Shown piece by piece: positions 45,736 to 56,017 of a stretch of DNA of 64,000 nucleotides. The translations under genes and the position numbers were made by a program. The DNA comes from Evernia prunastri (Eukaryota; Ascomycota; Lecanoromycetes; Lecanorales; Parmeliaceae). Each line of letters opens with the position of its first letter. Within the stretch, counting starts at the first letter, position 1. Location: the NCBI GenBank assembly GCA_003184365.1, contig NKYR01000009.1, positions 310,001 to 374,000 of the forward strand, read 5' to 3'. The notes beneath the pieces were generated by a model, which saw only the letters and a program-made list of their open reading frames with translations, was not told the origin of the DNA and ran no database searches.

Positions 45736-46807
45736 CCTGAAGGAACGCACTGTTCGATCTGTCTCTCAGCAAAAGATGAATATTGTACGCCCGGCATCTT
45801 TAACATCTGGACATAGAATCATTCAATTCCCCGAAAAAGGGTTCCTCCAATTCCCTCGTCGACTAGTGACTCTACACACTCTACACTCTTCTTACGTTAC
45901 GATATAAAATGGGGTCCTTGTATATCGTTTGTGCGGTACAAGTGGAAGTGGGCGAAGACTCAGCTGAGAATTTCGAGGCGCAGGGAAGGGAGAAAAGCAC
46001 GTTTCAAGATCTGAAGAGATTCATTGTATCGGTATGGCATCGGCATATGCTCATCTTTATGTGGCGTTATTCACTGCTTTATCAAAAATGGCTTCCTAAC
46101 CGTTGAGTCAGTTTCGCGACCCAGACACTCAGTTACCCGCTAAGTCAAGTCAACAACAAGCGTGACTAAAATTTGGAGTTTTTTCTTCTTCCCTATTTCT
46201 TCTCCATATATCAAATCTTATATTTCAAAATTTGCTGTTATTTTTTAGGAGTACTTGAAGCTCCCAAGTCGCACGAAGGCACCAAGGGTGTCTCCGAGGA
46301 TAGTCAGTGATAGCCAAGAATAGAAATTTCTTTGTCTGTTTTGAAGATCTCATCGAGTCCTTTGACGTTCTATTTGGAGGCGACGCTATGCCTGATGCAC
46401 ATCTCCACCATTTCTTTGTTGTTCGCACAACTTCTTTCTGCATCCCTATTCCTGTCCGAGTGCCGTTGTCGCCCAAGAAAGTACCCTGTGAAAGCAAGTC
46501 TGAGCTCATCTCCAGCCCAACTAAGAAAACAAGGTGTGGTCTTCGCCGTCTACCTCGTGGCTCAAGCCATCGTCTCGTGCCAATATTTTTCATTGTTACT
46601 TTTCTCATCAACGTCTAGTCTCGCATTTCAGATGTTATAAGAACGTGCAATCCATCTTTCCAATTCGCATTACCATCTTCACTCTTTACCACACAGATTT
46701 TGCTTCCTATAGAGGAACGTCCACTCTTTACAAAAGCTTCAAACTTCAAACATCCTACAGATACATAGCATCTATTTCTCCCCAACCACTCCACTAAACC
46801 AAACCGA

Positions 46808-46816
46808 GTATAAAAA
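46808..46816 (+). promoter_or_regulatory. TATA-like box of the secreted protein gene
   Basis: The sequence gtataaaaa lies about 30 bp before the ATG at 46842. A TATA at this distance would give a very short leader, so it may not be the functional element. Confidence 0.35.
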
Positions 46817-46841
46817 CAGGCTCCAACATCCGTCAGAAGCC

Positions 46842-47804
46842 ATGAAACTACGTGCTATCGGACTTGGGCTCGCCGTTTCCGTCCCTCTCGCCAATGCCTA
46901 CACTGGCGATCTCACTCACTACACTGCCGGCTTGAGTACGTAAACTTCGCAATATCTACCTCCATTCCAAGTCCATTCAACTTTCTCACGCCTCACACTG
47001 CTCCCCCCCCCAACCCTTTCCCCCCAAAAACCACAACCAAACCCTATCCTCCCTTTCCACAAACACCGCTAACCACCAGAAATCTCACCAGCCTCCTGCG
47101 GAGTCGTCATCGATGCCAGCGAAGCCGTCGTCGCCCTCTCGAACGGCATAATGTCCCTGACAAACCCCGGCAACCCAAACGACAACCCCCTCTGCGGCAA
47201 GCAGATCTCGATCCACAACCCGACGACGGGCACGGACACCGTCGCCACCGTCAAGGACACATGCATGGCTTGCGCCTTCAGCAACATCGACGTCACGCCC
47301 TCCTTGTTCACGACCGTCGCCCCGAACGGCGACGGCAGGGTTCCCGGCATCGAGTGGACGCCCATCGGCTGGACCGTCCCCGGCGGCGACGGCTCGGGCG
47401 ACAGCACGGCTCCCCAGTCCAGCGCACCGCCAGCCGCACAGCCCTTGTCGTCTGCACCAGCGGCAGCTTTACCCACCATCGCCGTCCAGGAGAAAGTCGC
47501 CGCCATCGCACCCTCCGCCGCTGCCCCTGCCGCACCGTCCTCGGAAAGCTCCAGCCCACCGGCCGTCGTCGCACCCCCAGCCTCTTCAATTGCCCCACAG
47601 CAGCAACCTTCCTCGGCACCTGCTGCGGCTTCGACGACCTCGTGCACGGCCGCCGGCCAGACTGTCTGCTCGGCCGACGGGACGCAGATCGGCACCTGCA
47701 CTTTGGACCTGCAGGTGGAGATGGGGTCGGTGGCGCAGGGGACGAAGTGCGTGGGCGGGTGGATGGTCATGGCTAATAGTCGTCTTCGGAGTCGTCGCGG
47801 TTAA
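46842..47804 (+). CDS. Secreted double-psi beta-barrel (expansin-like) protein
   Basis: Exons 46842-46935 and 47080-47804 (144-bp intron, GTACGT...CACCAG) give 272 residues. A signal peptide is obvious: MKLRAIGLGLAVSVPLANA, cleaved before YTGDLTHYTAGL. The next 115 residues form an RlpA-like double-psi beta-barrel as in expansins, loosenins and cerato-platanin-like wall proteins. GDLTHYTAGL and SCGVVIDASEAVVALSNGIM come first, then LCGKQISIHNPTTGTDTVAT, VKDTCMACAFSNIDVTPSLF and GRVPGIEWTPIGW. The Asp of KDTC fits the conserved barrel Asp. A 120-residue Ala/Ser/Pro linker follows, likely O-glycosylated. The last 50 residues have four to five Cys (SCTAAGQTVCSADGTQIGTC), resembling a small carbohydrate-binding tail. 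Probably acts at cell walls. Confidence 0.87.
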
Positions 47805-48819
47805 TGGGTATGGTTTGGCGTTGAGGAGATGGTCATGGGATGGAGTCTGGGTTTGGTGGGTTGTTATTTTCTCTTTATGAGACTCTGGAGTCATTTTATC
47901 TTCTCTTCTTCGTTTCACTCGGGATTTGTCTATGTATGCGCTATAGAAGTTCTGTTCGAAGCCTCAGATCAACATGTTATTTACCGCCTCCTATGATCCA
48001 GCCTCATTATAACTGTAACTGTAACTGTAACTGTAAATGTAGTATCTAAGTTATTCATGAGATTTCTATATTTTTAGACTGAAGCTCAAACCCTTCATTC
48101 ACCCACCGCCTTCCCATACGATGCGATCACGACGAACAGAGACCCAGGATCCAAGACGCACACCCTCCTCCCCGTCACCAACCCAACAGCCGACCGACCC
48201 TCCAACACCGTCCCAAACCGCTCTACGTCTTCCAAAAACGAGAGGCACAAGCACACTTCCAGTCTCCTATCTACTAGTACCTATATCGCCTGGCTTAACC
48301 AGCTCCTTCGCCAAAGGAGCAGCTGAGTCTTCGACCTCGGTGACCGCGTCGTTAACTCTTACACAGTGGGCATAGCTTCGTGAAGCGACGGCGGACAAGT
48401 CTAAGCAAAATTTTGGACTCTCTTCGCGTTTGAATCGGCTTTGGGACTTGTTGGCCAGTCTCGGGGTTCGTAGACGGGCAGCTCTCGGGGCAGCAGATTG
48501 AGCACGGGACAGGTCTCGAACGAGGAAAGGTAGATGAGGTTGTGCGACAAGAAGAGCAAACACGCGAGAATCTTAAGAGGGTAGTATGATCTCAATTGAC
48601 ATGCTTGTTGGGGAGTCAAACCACAAGTGGCGTAGATGGAATAGACTGGTCAAAGATCAGATCACAAAAGAATACAGAAGCGGTGGATGTGTGCATTGCA
48701 TGGGGCAGAGATTTTCATGTTTATAGTAACCACTCCACTCCGCGCATGGCTCGATGGAGTTGCTGGGATCCAGCAGCAAGTAGAGAGACTACTCTCACAA
48801 CGAAGGTTCCTTTTTGGTA
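47805..48819. other. Convergent intergenic region
   Basis: Contains a (CTGTAA)n microsatellite of about four units at 48010-48036 in the 3' region of the secreted-protein gene. Frames at 48121-48619 are unsupported. Confidence 0.5.
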
Positions 48820-50991
48820 TCACGTGCCAAGCCCATCCCCTACGAGCATCCAATTGTCGTCAAAAAGATTTTGCCAAAATGCATCATCAAAGGCCGGAAG
48901 CGACTCTCCGAAGTCAGTCACGTCTAGGGTTCCGTTAGGGTCGGTGCGCTGGTCGCTCAGTCCGTGGGCATCAATCCTCGACACGCGTGAAGATTCGAAC
49001 CAGCGCAACACATGGTTAATTTTGATCAGGAACCGGGTGAAGACGTCCTTCCCGTCCATGGCGGTTTCCAGCACAAGACCCCGCCGTGAGATGACCTCTT
49101 CGATTGCCTTGACCTGGCTGTGCAGGAGTTCAGGGAATCTGAGGATATTCCGTGCATGCTGCAGATCCCAGCCGTGGGCCTCGGAGGAGAGAAGTTTACC
49201 GGCGTTCATGAGGGCGTGATGGAATTGAGCCCACAGTGTAAAGCAGATGCCGGATAGTTTCTCAATGGGGATCGACGAGTAGACGTCGAAGACTTTCCTA
49301 GTCGCCAGAAGACTGGCGTAGATGAATTCCAGTCTTCCGGTATTATCGAACACTTTGATCGCGGCTCGAGGTAGGCACCTAGGACTGTCGCTCATGTCGA
49401 TCTCGTATTGAGCAATTTCGGCAGTATGATAGGTTGCGAGTAAAAGCCCTTGAGCAGACAGGCAGTTAGCTAATGCGGCTTTTTGATCGCTTGAACAGGG
49501 TGTATTTACAATTTCGTTGAGAGGCAGCGGGTAGTGAGCCCCAGAATGTCTCCAGCTCCTCTTGCCATGATCTGACAAACATATCTATAGGAACATCTGA
49601 TCTTCGAGACGCAACGGATTCGTCATAGGGAAAGCTACGACTCATGCGATACCGAATTTCTTGAAGACGTACAAGCTGTACTAGTAAAGTGTCGCTTTGA
49701 TACTCTCCAGCCTGTTCAAGTTTGTGACAACATTCTAATATGTGGGATGTGTTGAACTGTGGCTCCAAACTTCGGCAGCTGCCCGATATCCTGTCCAAAA
49801 GTTCAGGCCCAGAAATGAAGATGACTTAAGATGGAGTCACAGAATCAAAGGGACGTACACAGATGTCAAATAGAAACAGCCAGCGAGAGCTCGCCACTCG
49901 TCAGATTTGCTAGACTCAAATACTTGAGATGAATGAGTCCCGGATTGAGTCCCGGGTTGATTCCCAGATTTAATGACATCGTGTCCGTCCAGGAAGAATT
50001 TACCACGATCATAGGCTGTTTCGGTACGATTCAAACCCATGTTGTTGATTAATGCCTTAGCTAAGTGAAGTAGATTAATGATTTGTGGGTTGACCAGAGT
50101 GTGATAGTGGTACCTGCAGACCTATTAATGATAATGATTTCATAAACGTAGTACTGACAGATGAACAATATATGGGGAATCTACTTTCATACCATGCGAT
50201 GAATACGAGTAGTGCCTGAAGCAGATCGAGAGACTTCTCGGCTCTGAATAGCAGACGCATAGTGAGATCCTCCATCAATTCAGCTCCGAGTGCCATTTGG
50301 CGATCCGATTGTCTATGCGAAGACGCAGTCATGATGGCTTTCCAAAGCAAAGGTCTCTGATGACGAAGGTCTTGCGACACGCTATCTGGGTGTAGCACAA
50401 CGAACGGAAATTGTTTGGCCAAGTTTGTTTTAAACTCGAGTAGCCAAAGCTCTGCTTTATGGTGATCCGGCTCAAGCTGCGATTGCTCAGTACTCTGGAC
50501 TAACAACTTTCCAGCAGTCGCAGTAGAAATAGGGTCAACACGCGCGAGGCTGGTGTTGGGAGGTTCTACGGCGATGATTTCTCCATCTGGATCGACTGAC
50601 TGAGGCGCCGCCTTGGATGGTCCAGCTGTCGATGCATTGGAGTCCATAGATACCGGTGACCTTGGGTAAAGAAGGTCAGAGGCCTGGGCCAGTGGAGTCT
50701 TCTGCGAATCGGTCTGGTTGGACGCTAGCAAGTTGAATAAACCGTCTAGCTTTTGTTCTAATCGGGCAACGCGTCTGCGAGACAGATCAGTCGCGCATAT
50801 ACAATGCGGCACACGGACCCTGTATTTACGTTGGCTTGGACGTCCGCGTACGCTTACGGCTTGGCCGCTCGTGCAAGAAGCATTGTTTTTTCAGACGATG
50901 ACACCTACAAGATGTCAGCCAGCATGGTCATGATATCGCAAGGGCAGAAATTTTACCGCTGGCAAACGCCCTCAAATTCCGGGTGAGGCAT
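48820..50991 (-). CDS. Fungal transcription factor with half Zn cluster
   Basis: Six exons, 50991-50957, 50904-50830, 50774-50193, 50113-49859, 49790-49510 and 49448-48820, give 618 residues. All five introns (52, 54, 79, 68 and 60 bp) keep phase. The N-terminus reads VCQRCHRLKKQC, the C-x2-C-x6-C first half of a Zn2Cys6 motif (Cys10, 13, 20). It is followed by a basic stretch (SRKRTRTSKP), then ARLEQKLDGLFNLLASN, a linker and dimerisation helix. The second half of the cluster (C-x2-C-x6-C) is missing. From about residue 120 the sequence follows the fungal-specific regulator middle region: FPFVVLHPDS, RPLLWKAIMTASS, SLDLLQALLVFIAW, EWRALAGCFYLTSV, LEQAGEYQSDTLLVQLVRLQ and NWLLLATYHTAEI. Some Pezizomycotina regulators share this shortened cluster. 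Target genes are unknown. Confidence 0.85.
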
Positions 50992-51015
50992 GCACTTAGC
51001 CTTCGCTTTAACACA

Positions 51016-51079
51016 CAAAGCACACGCTCGTGTGCTTTGCCGGGAATCATTGGCCGTCAATTGAGCGTTCTCGGCCAAT
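51016..51079. promoter_or_regulatory. Two palindromes upstream of the regulator gene
   Basis: A perfect 11-bp inverted repeat with a 2-base spacer (CAAAGCACACG, CT, CGTGTGCTTTG) lies at 51016-51039, 25-48 bp before the start codon of the minus-strand regulator. Next to it, ATTGGCCG at 51049-51056 and CGGCCAAT at 51072-51079 form a second inverted repeat that contains CCAAT boxes in both orientations. Symmetric sites this close to a start suggest binding of a dimer, possibly the regulator itself, or a leader hairpin. Confidence 0.5.
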
Positions 51080-52273
51080 GAGGGTAATTCTCCGGCATGC
51101 CTTAACGGGATAGGCTGTTCGGTGACCTGCATTATTGCACTCTCCTATACAACTTATCAACCAATCCGGACAATACCTCGAAGGTAGGAAATATAGAATT
51201 CATGTCCGACGGAATACAAAATGAGCCTTCTTCCGTGCCTGGGGAGGTCTGCCTCTATTTATCTAATAATGTCAGATGAAGGAAGGAAGGAAGGAAACAC
51301 CTCTGACGGAAACGGAGTCGGAGACATTTCTTACCTCCCGATCCGCTGACTCATCAAGCACCGGCCTATCAAATCCCTGCTTTTGAAAACGGCGCCGGAC
51401 TTCCAACATTGCTTGCACACGGACCCCAAACATCATAACCAACTTAGTAAGACTCTCGCCATTGCTGCGAATTCTGATCGCGAGACCCGCCTTCTGCTCA
51501 GCCGTTTGCTCCGGGTATTCCATCGAGTGACTTTCAGAGGCCCCCAAACAAATGCGTTGCTACGCCATGACGGCTGAAATGGCGATTAATGCTGCGCGCG
51601 AAAAGGTCACAAATGGAGAGGAAAGAATTGAACAAGACCTCGAAAGAAATTTAGCATCGATAAGTGTTTATCTACGACCGCGAGGACAAAGCAAAAAACC
51701 GCATCGAGTCAGATGGCTTCAGATTTCTCTACAATACCATAGGCTGCCATGAGAGACACCGAAAAGATCCGTACTTGTCTATCTAGCGTAGACACGAGTA
51801 GAATCTTCCCACAATGAAGCTCTCGCTCCGCCTGCTTGGGCTCATCGTGACTCTTCTCACCGATCCAGCATGGGCGATCCCCTCGCCAGCATCCAAACCC
51901 AGCCATTCTCCATAGTAGGTACTTGAAGCTTGTGGGTGTTGCTCTTTGAATGAGAATTTAGAGATGAAATGCGCTGATTGCTGTACTTGCTATATATGGC
52001 GCTTTGAGACCAAGGTCTTTCGGACCCACGGGTACCATTGACGCAGTGATGCAGCAGTTCTTCTGCCGACGTGTTGATGAGCCGGTTCCACAGACAGACT
52101 GAGCAGGCTATGGACGGCAAAGGGCACATGTGTTCAAAGAGGTGTTCAAAGCGAGATGAGCTAGATTTAGTGATAGCCTGAGCAGCATCTGAATAGCACC
52201 TGATGTCAAAGCTGATTCAGTACCACCATTAAGAGAATGCAGGCGTAAGCGATCCGAGGAAATGGGTCTGCCA
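51080..52273. other. Intergenic region between two minus-strand genes
   Basis: Holds the upstream part of the regulator promoter and the 3' side of the F-box gene. A 91-residue minus frame at 51272-51547 and a gaagg repeat near 51278-51295 are seen. No gene is supported apart from the doubtful small secreted peptide. Confidence 0.45.
51814..51915 (+). CDS. Possible 33-aa secreted peptide
   Basis: From an ATG in good context (cacaATGaag) the frame encodes a classical signal peptide (basic start, then LLGLIVTLL and an A-W-A cleavage site) with a short Ser/Pro tail of about 12 residues before TAG. It is too short to trust alone. It may be a first exon of an unrecognised gene or a remnant of one. 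Confidence 0.3.
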   Translation: MKLSLRLLGLIVTLLTDPAWAIPSPASKPSHSP

Positions 52274-53464
52274 TTACCGCAACAGGTCTCTCATACTCCC
52301 CCCATCTTGCAGAGTCTCTCCATCCTCCCATGCCTCCCACTGAGCCCCATCATCCTCGTAAACAAATATTGAGCTTGGCTCATACATGTATCGTCCGCTC
52401 ACACAATCAGCCACCGCGAGTTCTATCGAACGAGGTGACGACCGGAAGGAGATTCGCATCATTGAGAGTCTGGGAAATCTTTTTGTGAAGTCTAACCCTG
52501 CTGCAAGCATCTTTTTGTAGAGCGGGACTGCAGTCTCAATGCACGGTTTTGGATCGAGAGAGTCGCCCCCCTTGCTAACTTCGCCGGCAGCATCTGGGAA
52601 AAACGGCAGGTTGAGTCTAATGACGAGGCTCCTCAATCTTGACTCGGCATTGGGTTTTAATAAGGAGCATTGAAGGACTTGAGGGCAGATGCAGCGCAGC
52701 CGCAATCTGACACTCTGGAAATCGCACAGTCGTTTGGCGATGAGAGGACAGAGATGGACAGCCTCTCTACTGCGATCAGGCGTGATGGCTCTCGAGCCAC
52801 ACAGATCCAGAGTAAGGTTGTTGAGACTGGACGGGAGGCTGAATATGAGACTGCTGATTGCGGAATCGTGTAGGTAGTCCCACCGAGGGCCTTGCTGGCC
52901 ATCCTCTTCGCTTGAAGCTTCTATGCTGAACTCCTCCAAACCTTTGGAATCAGGTAGTATAGCAGCGAGCTCTATCAGCTTTTTGTTGATACCACATGCC
53001 CATCGATGTAGGGTTCGCTGTTCTCTGCGCCAGTGCCAGCGTGTCTGGCTTCCTGCAGTGACGCCCTCCGGGCCGGCAAACGTCCAATCACAGTACCAAG
53101 TTTCCCATTTTTTCGTACCATCGTGCCCGAGTAGGCTGTCGAGGTCATCGAGGCCTGTGCTGTCGTGCCAAGGATCTATGCTGGGACATTTGGATGGGTG
53201 GCCGACGAGACGGACGGACAAGCGTTTCGTCTTTGCCTGAATTAGCTCGGTCAAAGCTGTGTGTGGTGGAGGAAATCTGTCCAGATCGTGGTACGAGGCC
53301 AGGTAGAGAGTGGAGAGTGGGAGTTCCGAGAGGTAGACTGGTAGCACAGCATGGTACCAGCGTTTGGCGACGAGTAGGTAGGCGACAGACTTGCGAAGTT
53401 CAAAGGGTCCGAGACAGTGTGCGATGAGGGTGAGTAGCTCGGACGGGAGGTCCAGAAGGGACAT
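52274..53464 (-). CDS. F-box-like protein
   Basis: Single exon, 396 residues. The start SLLDLPSELLTLIAHCLGPF followed by VAYLLVAKRWYHAVLPVYLS is an F-box, the segment that binds Skp1 in SCF ubiquitin ligases. The remaining 340 residues have scattered leucine-rich blocks (SSLIFSLPSSLNNLTLDLCG and RLRSLVIRLNLPF) of the irregular type usual in fungal F-box proteins, without a clear LRR periodicity. Such proteins pick targets for ubiquitination; the target is unknown. The gene is divergent from the HET gene that starts at 53792, sharing a 327-bp promoter. Confidence 0.82.
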   Translation of the reverse strand: MSLLDLPSELLTLIAHCLGPFELRKSVAYLLVAKRWYHAVLPVYLSELPLSTLYLASYHDLDRFPPPHTALTELIQAKTKRLSVRLVGHPSKCPSIDPWHDSTGLDDLDSLLGHDGTKKWETWYCDWTFAGPEGVTAGSQTRWHWRREQRTLHRWACGINKKLIELAAILPDSKGLEEFSIEASSEEDGQQGPRWDYLHDSAISSLIFSLPSSLNNLTLDLCGSRAITPDRSREAVHLCPLIAKRLCDFQSVRLRLRCICPQVLQCSLLKPNAESRLRSLVIRLNLPFFPDAAGEVSKGGDSLDPKPCIETAVPLYKKMLAAGLDFTKRFPRLSMMRISFRSSPRSIELAVADCVSGRYMYEPSSIFVYEDDGAQWEAWEDGETLQDGGSMRDLLR

Positions 53465-53791
53465 TGTTCGTGGGTGGTTAGCAAAGTTCGTTTGAATTCT
53501 TCGGGCCCACAGCTTCGGGCCAGCGTGGGTTTAGGGAGACTCTTAGGGGCGGAACACGCCCCCCGGATTTATCGGATTTTATGGTACTGCATTAATGGGT
53601 GATACCGAGTAGCAGCGGGGTACTCACTTAGGACCCTTGGCTGGAGGCTTCCTGAATTCATCATCCTTGTTACCCATAAGAAAAGGTTCATTAAACTCCC
53701 CGCTCAAGTCATCATTAGAGGTTTCTTGCACAAGCCTGTAAGAAACCACCCTTTATGATCGTAACAGCAGGGAAACCTGCTATCTCAGGGC
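53465..53791. promoter_or_regulatory. Shared divergent promoter, F-box gene and HET gene
   Basis: 327 bp separate the two start codons. A perfect inverted repeat, GGGGCG-GAACA-CGCCCC, lies at 53546-53562 and is the best candidate regulatory site. No coding frame is present. Confidence 0.5.
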
Positions 53792-56017
53792 ATGGATCAC
53801 CTCCCGATCATCAAAGATCCTGCTTATGCTGTCCCCAAAATTGCCTGTCTCTGCCAACCCAACGACTACGATGGCCAAGGCATTGCCGGATTCCCTGAGC
53901 GCATGGGCTGGCGAATAGATCGTATACTCGGCCCCGTACGGCTGAACGAACGCGAAGGTCAGATCAAGTCGCCGGGCGCGCTGTTGCAGTCATGGCTCTA
54001 CTTTGGGGTGATACGTGACTTCTTCCAAATTGGAGGCTTGAATGTCGATTTGAAAGAGTTTGTGTATGACCTAAATAGTGAAACATTCGTCACCTCCGCA
54101 AGTCTCCGAGTGTATCTGGACAAACTTGCGGCGTCTGCACAAGAGCTGGATCGTGATGAATGCCTTGAAAGGCAGCAGCTGATCCGGGATCTATTAAGAC
54201 AAGTCTTCGGTTTCTTCGATATCTATTGGGATGCCATACATCAGTTCGATAGGTGGAGAGCCTCATCGGTACTATCGCTGGATTCGATCCTTTCTATCGT
54301 AATACTAGGGGAAACTTTCAAGAACGCAGGAGCTGTGATATGGCCAGCTGACCCTTCACCCTTGCAACAGGTCTACAACTTCAGACCACAAAACCCGCTT
54401 CAGGATCGACTGCGCAAGCTCGGCTGGTGTCCGAACGAAAACTTGATGCTCTTCAGAGAACTGGATACAACCGGTCTGTACTTGGCGAGCCTGCTCAAGC
54501 GGCCTTTCTCGCAACGATTGCAGCACGAACGGTGCAGTGACGAAGAATGTTCGGCTCTCCAAACTCCTGAGAATAATTATGAGACCGCGCACGCGAAGAC
54601 TTGCTCTGACAATACAACGTGTCCTCCGATTATGATTAATCAGGAGAGGCTATCTTCGATCCTACACAACGGAAGCTTCCCGATCATTTACGTGCCCTTC
54701 GCACCACAAGATGATAGCACTCCAGTCGAAGTGAAAGTCTTGGACTCGAAGTCAGAATATATGGAACATGTCTCATTCTCACATGTCTGGGCTCATGGAA
54801 TGGGAAATCCGAAAGAGAACTCGCTACCCCGATGTCAAGTCTTACGGTTGAGACAACTCTGTGCTCAGCTAGGAGTAAAAAGCTTTCTTCGACCGGCTTT
54901 CTGGATAGATACGCTATGCATACCTGTTGCCTCAGAACATAAGGATGCTAGAAAGCTTGCGATTGGAAGAATGGCGGACACCTATCGTCAATCTCGTCGT
55001 GTTCTAGTGGTCGACGCAGACCTTCAGCAATGTTCCAAGCAGTGCAATCGAACCGAACTCGTAACGAGGGTCCTGTGCTGCGGCTGGATGAGAAGACTCT
55101 GGACGCTCCAGGAAGCCGTGATAGCCGAGAAGACATCTAATGCGAGCAAACTTGACATTCAGTTCCTTGAGGGACCGCTAGAATTCAATGCTATCGCAGG
55201 GAAATCTGTCAAGAGCCTTTACCATACGGAGACCGCCATGAGGAGCGTCTTCAGCGCTTTTCCCCAGTTCAAATCTAGGGACAGAAGCTACGCCTTTCTC
55301 ACTCGAGCACTGAAGTACAGAACGACCAGCAAGAGAGAGGACGAAGCGGTGTGCTTAGGCCCACTCATGGGGCTTGATCCTGACCACATTTCCGCAATTC
55401 TTGGTGAGAAATCCGCTGACGCCAGGATGCAAAAATTATACTATCTTATGGGCGAAATCCCCGCGGCTGTGCTTTTCAATTCCGCAAGGAAGTTGAAAAA
55501 TGACCTGACTTGGGCGCCAGCATCTCTTCTTGGTTTACGCGAAAACATAGACCTTTCCAACCGTAGCATTGCAAAATGTGATACAGACGGCCTTCACGTT
55601 CAGTTCGGCGGCTGGCTTATAAGAACGCACGCTTCTCAACGGCAACAACTTCCAACCGGTCAGATAGACCGTGTCTTCTTTGGAAATCTGCAGAGTTCCT
55701 TTCCAAAGGCAATGATGAACCCATATGCAACGAATCATCCCCGCGAGATATACCTCGCCACCGTCGACTTCGACAAGCTCATGAGGGACATTACGGCGCC
55801 TGCGTTCATCATCAATCCTCAGGATTCCAACGAGTCAGCTCTTGTGTCGGTGACATCCGAGGAGAACGGAATTATCCACGCACGTTACCTCAGGAAAATA
55901 CGAATCAAACGATGGATCTCTGAATCCTCATTCAACGCTAAGGTGTATGGGCGTTGGAGAGACTCTGTCGTTGATGGAGACGAGATTCTCTCGGACCAGC
56001 GATGGTGCATAAGATGA
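53792..56017 (+). CDS. HET-domain protein, long N-terminal extension
   Basis: Single exon, 741 residues, with no sign of introns. The first 300 residues are a helical region with no motif I know; Cys-rich spacing around CSDEECSALQTPENNYETAH may bind metal or be chance. The HET domain lies at about residues 325-450 in divergent form. HVSFSHVWAHGMGNPKENSL replaces the usual YEALSYTWG, then PAFWIDTLCIPV, then AIGRMADTYRQSRRVLVVDA and CCGWMRRLWTLQEAVIA. This divergent FSHVWAHG type is a recognised HET subgroup. The C-terminal 280 residues are variable, with TWAPASLLGLR, as in many HET proteins. Intact, unlike the other HET gene in this window. Confidence 0.85.
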   Translation: MDHLPIIKDPAYAVPKIACLCQPNDYDGQGIAGFPERMGWRIDRILGPVRLNEREGQIKSPGALLQSWLYFGVIRDFFQIGGLNVDLKEFVYDLNSETFVTSASLRVYLDKLAASAQELDRDECLERQQLIRDLLRQVFGFFDIYWDAIHQFDRWRASSVLSLDSILSIVILGETFKNAGAVIWPADPSPLQQVYNFRPQNPLQDRLRKLGWCPNENLMLFRELDTTGLYLASLLKRPFSQRLQHERCSDEECSALQTPENNYETAHAKTCSDNTTCPPIMINQERLSSILHNGSFPIIYVPFAPQDDSTPVEVKVLDSKSEYMEHVSFSHVWAHGMGNPKENSLPRCQVLRLRQLCAQLGVKSFLRPAFWIDTLCIPVASEHKDARKLAIGRMADTYRQSRRVLVVDADLQQCSKQCNRTELVTRVLCCGWMRRLWTLQEAVIAEKTSNASKLDIQFLEGPLEFNAIAGKSVKSLYHTETAMRSVFSAFPQFKSRDRSYAFLTRALKYRTTSKREDEAVCLGPLMGLDPDHISAILGEKSADARMQKLYYLMGEIPAAVLFNSARKLKNDLTWAPASLLGLRENIDLSNRSIAKCDTDGLHVQFGGWLIRTHASQRQQLPTGQIDRVFFGNLQSSFPKAMMNPYATNHPREIYLATVDFDKLMRDITAPAFIINPQDSNESALVSVTSEENGIIHARYLRKIRIKRWISESSFNAKVYGRWRDSVVDGDEILSDQRWCIR

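Larger units (their letters stand above)
45309..46841. other. Intergenic region with a degenerate foldback end
   Basis: Apart from the terminal repeat at 45615 no element or gene is recognised. Frames at 46225-46797 are short and featureless. The last 100 bp before 46842 contain a TATA-like sequence. Confidence 0.5.

Noticed and set aside
47308..47918. Minus and alternative plus frames over the secreted-protein gene
   Set aside because: The signal peptide, barrel motifs and intron phase fix the true frame; the others are GC-driven shadows.
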